DNA of 64,000 nucleotides, taken from NCBI GenBank assembly GCA_003864495.1, contig ML133456.1:1861255-1925254 (forward strand). The letters run 5' to 3'. Shown piece by piece: positions 61,603 to 64,000 of the stretch. Within the stretch, counting starts at the first letter, position 1. The number at the start of each line of letters is the position of its first letter. The position numbers and the translations under genes are program-made. Under the pieces are notes generated by a model. The model searched no databases. It had not been told where the DNA came from and was given only the letters and a program-made list of their open reading frames with translations. Source of the DNA: Nemopilema nomurai. Taxonomy: Eukaryota; Cnidaria; Scyphozoa; Rhizostomeae; Rhizostomatidae.

Positions 61603-64000
61603 TTTTTCGATGAGATTTTACACAAACTGTAATGGCAAAAATGAGAAAGAAAAGTGTTATATGACTGCCAAGAGATGTGGCATATTTGCTAATTAATTTC
61701 TTTTCCAAGCATGTTCTACATTTGCATATAGACTAAGCTTTAGAATTCCATTGCCAATTTTGCTCGATAAACAAATGATACATTAATCTATTCTAAACAT
61801 AGGATATTTACCTACACGAAAGCCTCTCCAGTATTTAACTCACTTATGCTTCACGTTATACGAAGTGAAATGGCCACTGCAATTAGATTTATGTTTTATA
61901 TCCTTAAAACTATTCAAGAATGTGATTGTTTGTTTATGATCTTCTGAACACAGAGGAAAAATTCGTTCGGGATCTTTAGACAGCAAGGCCATCATGGCCA
62001 AAACATAGCTTGGCCTAAGAAATCATTGATTGATTGAGATTGGGCTTAAATCTGTTCATCAAATAAACAAATCATCACAGCAAAAAGGAAATTACCTTGC
62101 AACAAACAACCGAAAAGAGACGATCCTACGACAGAAGCTGCTTATTCACATGAAATATCTTGCCATTTGTTCCTCATTTCCAGACATTAGACAAATGTTA
62201 AGGATAGGCCACCCAACCCACCCAGGACGGAAACGGAAGCCGCGCCTAAAACATTCTGAAATATGGCGAACTAACAGGGGCAAAATTAAATTAGTTATTT
62301 TGGAAAAAAGCGGCTGATTCTAGGAAGCTTATGTCAATGCTGTAATAATTGGCATTGAGTACTGGATAAAATATTTAGTTAAAATTCTTTGACTGATGTT
62401 CAGTAAATTTCAAAGTATGTTTGGCACCGATAGCCTGAGTTGGCGCGAAAGTTGAATACACTAAGGTCAGGTGCTAATAGGTAGTTTCTTAAACTTTTTG
62501 ACCATTTTGCTAGCAAAAGTCTTTTACATGTTTTTAAACGATAGTATGTTGAGTCCCCCAATAACCTTGCTCTACATTACTTGCAAACAATGTTCTTAAG
62601 ATATTTTCATTACTCTACTTACAAAAGAATACATCAAACGAGCAAATATAGTACACAAATTATGGAACAGCCTATCAGTTGGAAGAAAGCTTGTGTCCTC
62701 CCTAAAAGTATTAAAGACTCTCCTTTGACATGATTTCCTATTTATCCGGTTAACCTTAAATCGGAAAATATAATGTTATTGATTATTGAAGATAATTAAT
62801 TACTGTATATGTGTAATAACTATTGTATGATGAGTCCTTAATTCTTACATAGAGAGACCCCTGAAAATGAACAACAAACAACATGTATGTCTTCCCTGAA
62901 TATTTGAATAATTTTCTAAATTCTGAAATTAAAAATACAAATTATAAAATTTTCTTAGCTTTTTAAATTTGTGCAGGGTAATTTCTTAATTTTCGATAAA
63001 TTGAGCCTACCATTTCTTACAGCGTGGTTCCTTTAAAAAATGAATGTAGTTCATGGTCAACATAAAGTTACTCTCTCAAGAACTTTACATTCACCATGGT
63101 TTGAACAGACTTATTGAAATTGCATTGATTTTATCTTCTGAAAATAACCTTAATTAAAATTATTCAATATGGTCGATAGATGTGATACACCTCGCTTTAA
63201 GAACAGCGCAGAAGCGAAGGGACGTAGCGATCTACGGGGGTGTTTGTATATTATTATTGGTAATGAGTTGAAAGATAAGCTTTAATCTATAATGAACACA
63301 TATTCACAAATAATTTCTTTCGAAATCAAAGTATTATACTTCCAGATGAGAAACTAACCGATCAACAGGGACCGACTTTTTTTACAGACTTACATTATTA
63401 ATTTGTATAGAAAAAGTAAAGGTGATAAGATAGAAAATGCGAATTGAGTTAAACATTAGTTAACGCAAGTACCAAGAACATTAGTTATCAAGCATATGAT
63501 TATGCTGGTATTAGTGAAGAGAAACTTCTGTTTAAAACAGAATGTATAATTGTTGCTGTTGCTATATTTCGTGATATAGTTCAGAACTTCTTGCGGACAA
63601 AATTGATAATGAATTTTTTTCAATCTTGCAAAGAAGTCATCCATGTTGAAGGGAAGCGTTGTATCTGAGGGAAACTATTGTATTGTACAGTCATTGTGTA
63701 AATGATGACTTGCAAAAACAAATGTAACTTTCAAAATATTTTGGAAACATTGAAGATTGAAGAGGCATCCTTCACAAAGGGCATTCAATCAACCATGATG
63801 ATAATCAAAGCCTTTACCATTCTGCAAATAAAACAGGGACTGAAAGTGACTTACTTAATCTCAGAAGATATCTTAATCTCATCATTTTCACATCAAATAT
63901 TGCATAGAGATTTTTGGCCAACTTAATTCTGTAAGCTTGAAAATGTAATTTTGGACATAATTTAATTTTAAAGTTAGGATGAACTACCCAATTTAAAAGT
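61603..64000. other. RSU1 upstream region and flanking intergenic sequence
   Basis: A GC-richer patch at 62205-62265 (CCACCCAACCC, ACGGAAGCCGCGCC) could belong to the RSU1 promoter, with a 5' untranslated intron between it and the start codon. The 95-codon plus-strand frame at 62030-62317 spans this patch and is unsupported. A small GC-rich stretch at 63195-63245 (GCGCAGAAGCGAAGGGACG) is unexplained. No other gene was seen. Confidence 0.35.

Noticed and set aside
62030..62317. A 95-codon plus-strand frame upstream of RSU1
   Set aside because: It covers the likely RSU1 promoter patch and resembles nothing known. Lys/Arg/Ile-rich composition fits chance in AT-rich DNA.

Overview
The window is animal nuclear DNA. 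It is AT-rich, its genes are interrupted by many short GT-AG introns, and it carries EGF and PAN modules, a full Ras-suppressor-1 (RSU1) gene and DNA-transposon debris. An early-branching metazoan, most likely a cnidarian, fits best, but the species cannot be fixed from sequence alone. Exon models were built by hand from splice signals, reading-phase continuity and family resemblance.

Layout. (1) 1-13.9 kb: head-to-tail array of a long non-coding repeat (full unit about 4.2 kb, several units internally deleted). (2) 14.3-20.9 kb: two PAN/EGF genes in tandem on the + strand. The first (a1) is intact and encodes a secreted PAN-Cys-EGF-EGF protein of 226 aa. The second (b1) is degenerate. A 921-bp pogo/Tigger-type element with a minisatellite inside sits in the first intron of a1. 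(3) 21.7-27.5 kb: the 3' part (14 exons, about 560 codons) of an unidentified, mostly helical protein, placed directly at the edge of a segmental duplication. (4) 27.9-39.4 kb: a second array of the same long repeat, carrying a hAT-like element, a second foreign insert of about 1 kb and one inverted block. (5) 39.8-47.4 kb: a duplicate (a2, b2) of block 2, including the pogo element. (6) 49.2-54.35 kb: a seven-exon, 505-aa ionotropic-glutamate-receptor-like channel whose pore carries the potassium selectivity filter TVGYGD. (7) 58.35-61.6 kb: RSU1 on the minus strand, nine exons, 278 aa. (8) The remainder is intergenic, with a foldback element near 55.8 kb.

The most striking object is the receptor-like K+ channel. 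It has an N-terminal binding lobe, TM1, a K+-type pore, TM2, a second lobe, TM3 and a cytoplasmic coiled-coil tail. This is the GluR0/AvGluR1 arrangement, rarely seen in animals, and the usual amino-acid-binding arginine is not apparent. The second is the PAN/EGF pair: between a1 and a2 nearly every exonic difference changes the protein, and one EGF exon is about 22% divergent while adjacent introns differ by only a few percent. That pattern suggests diversifying selection or exon conversion in a recognition-type protein.
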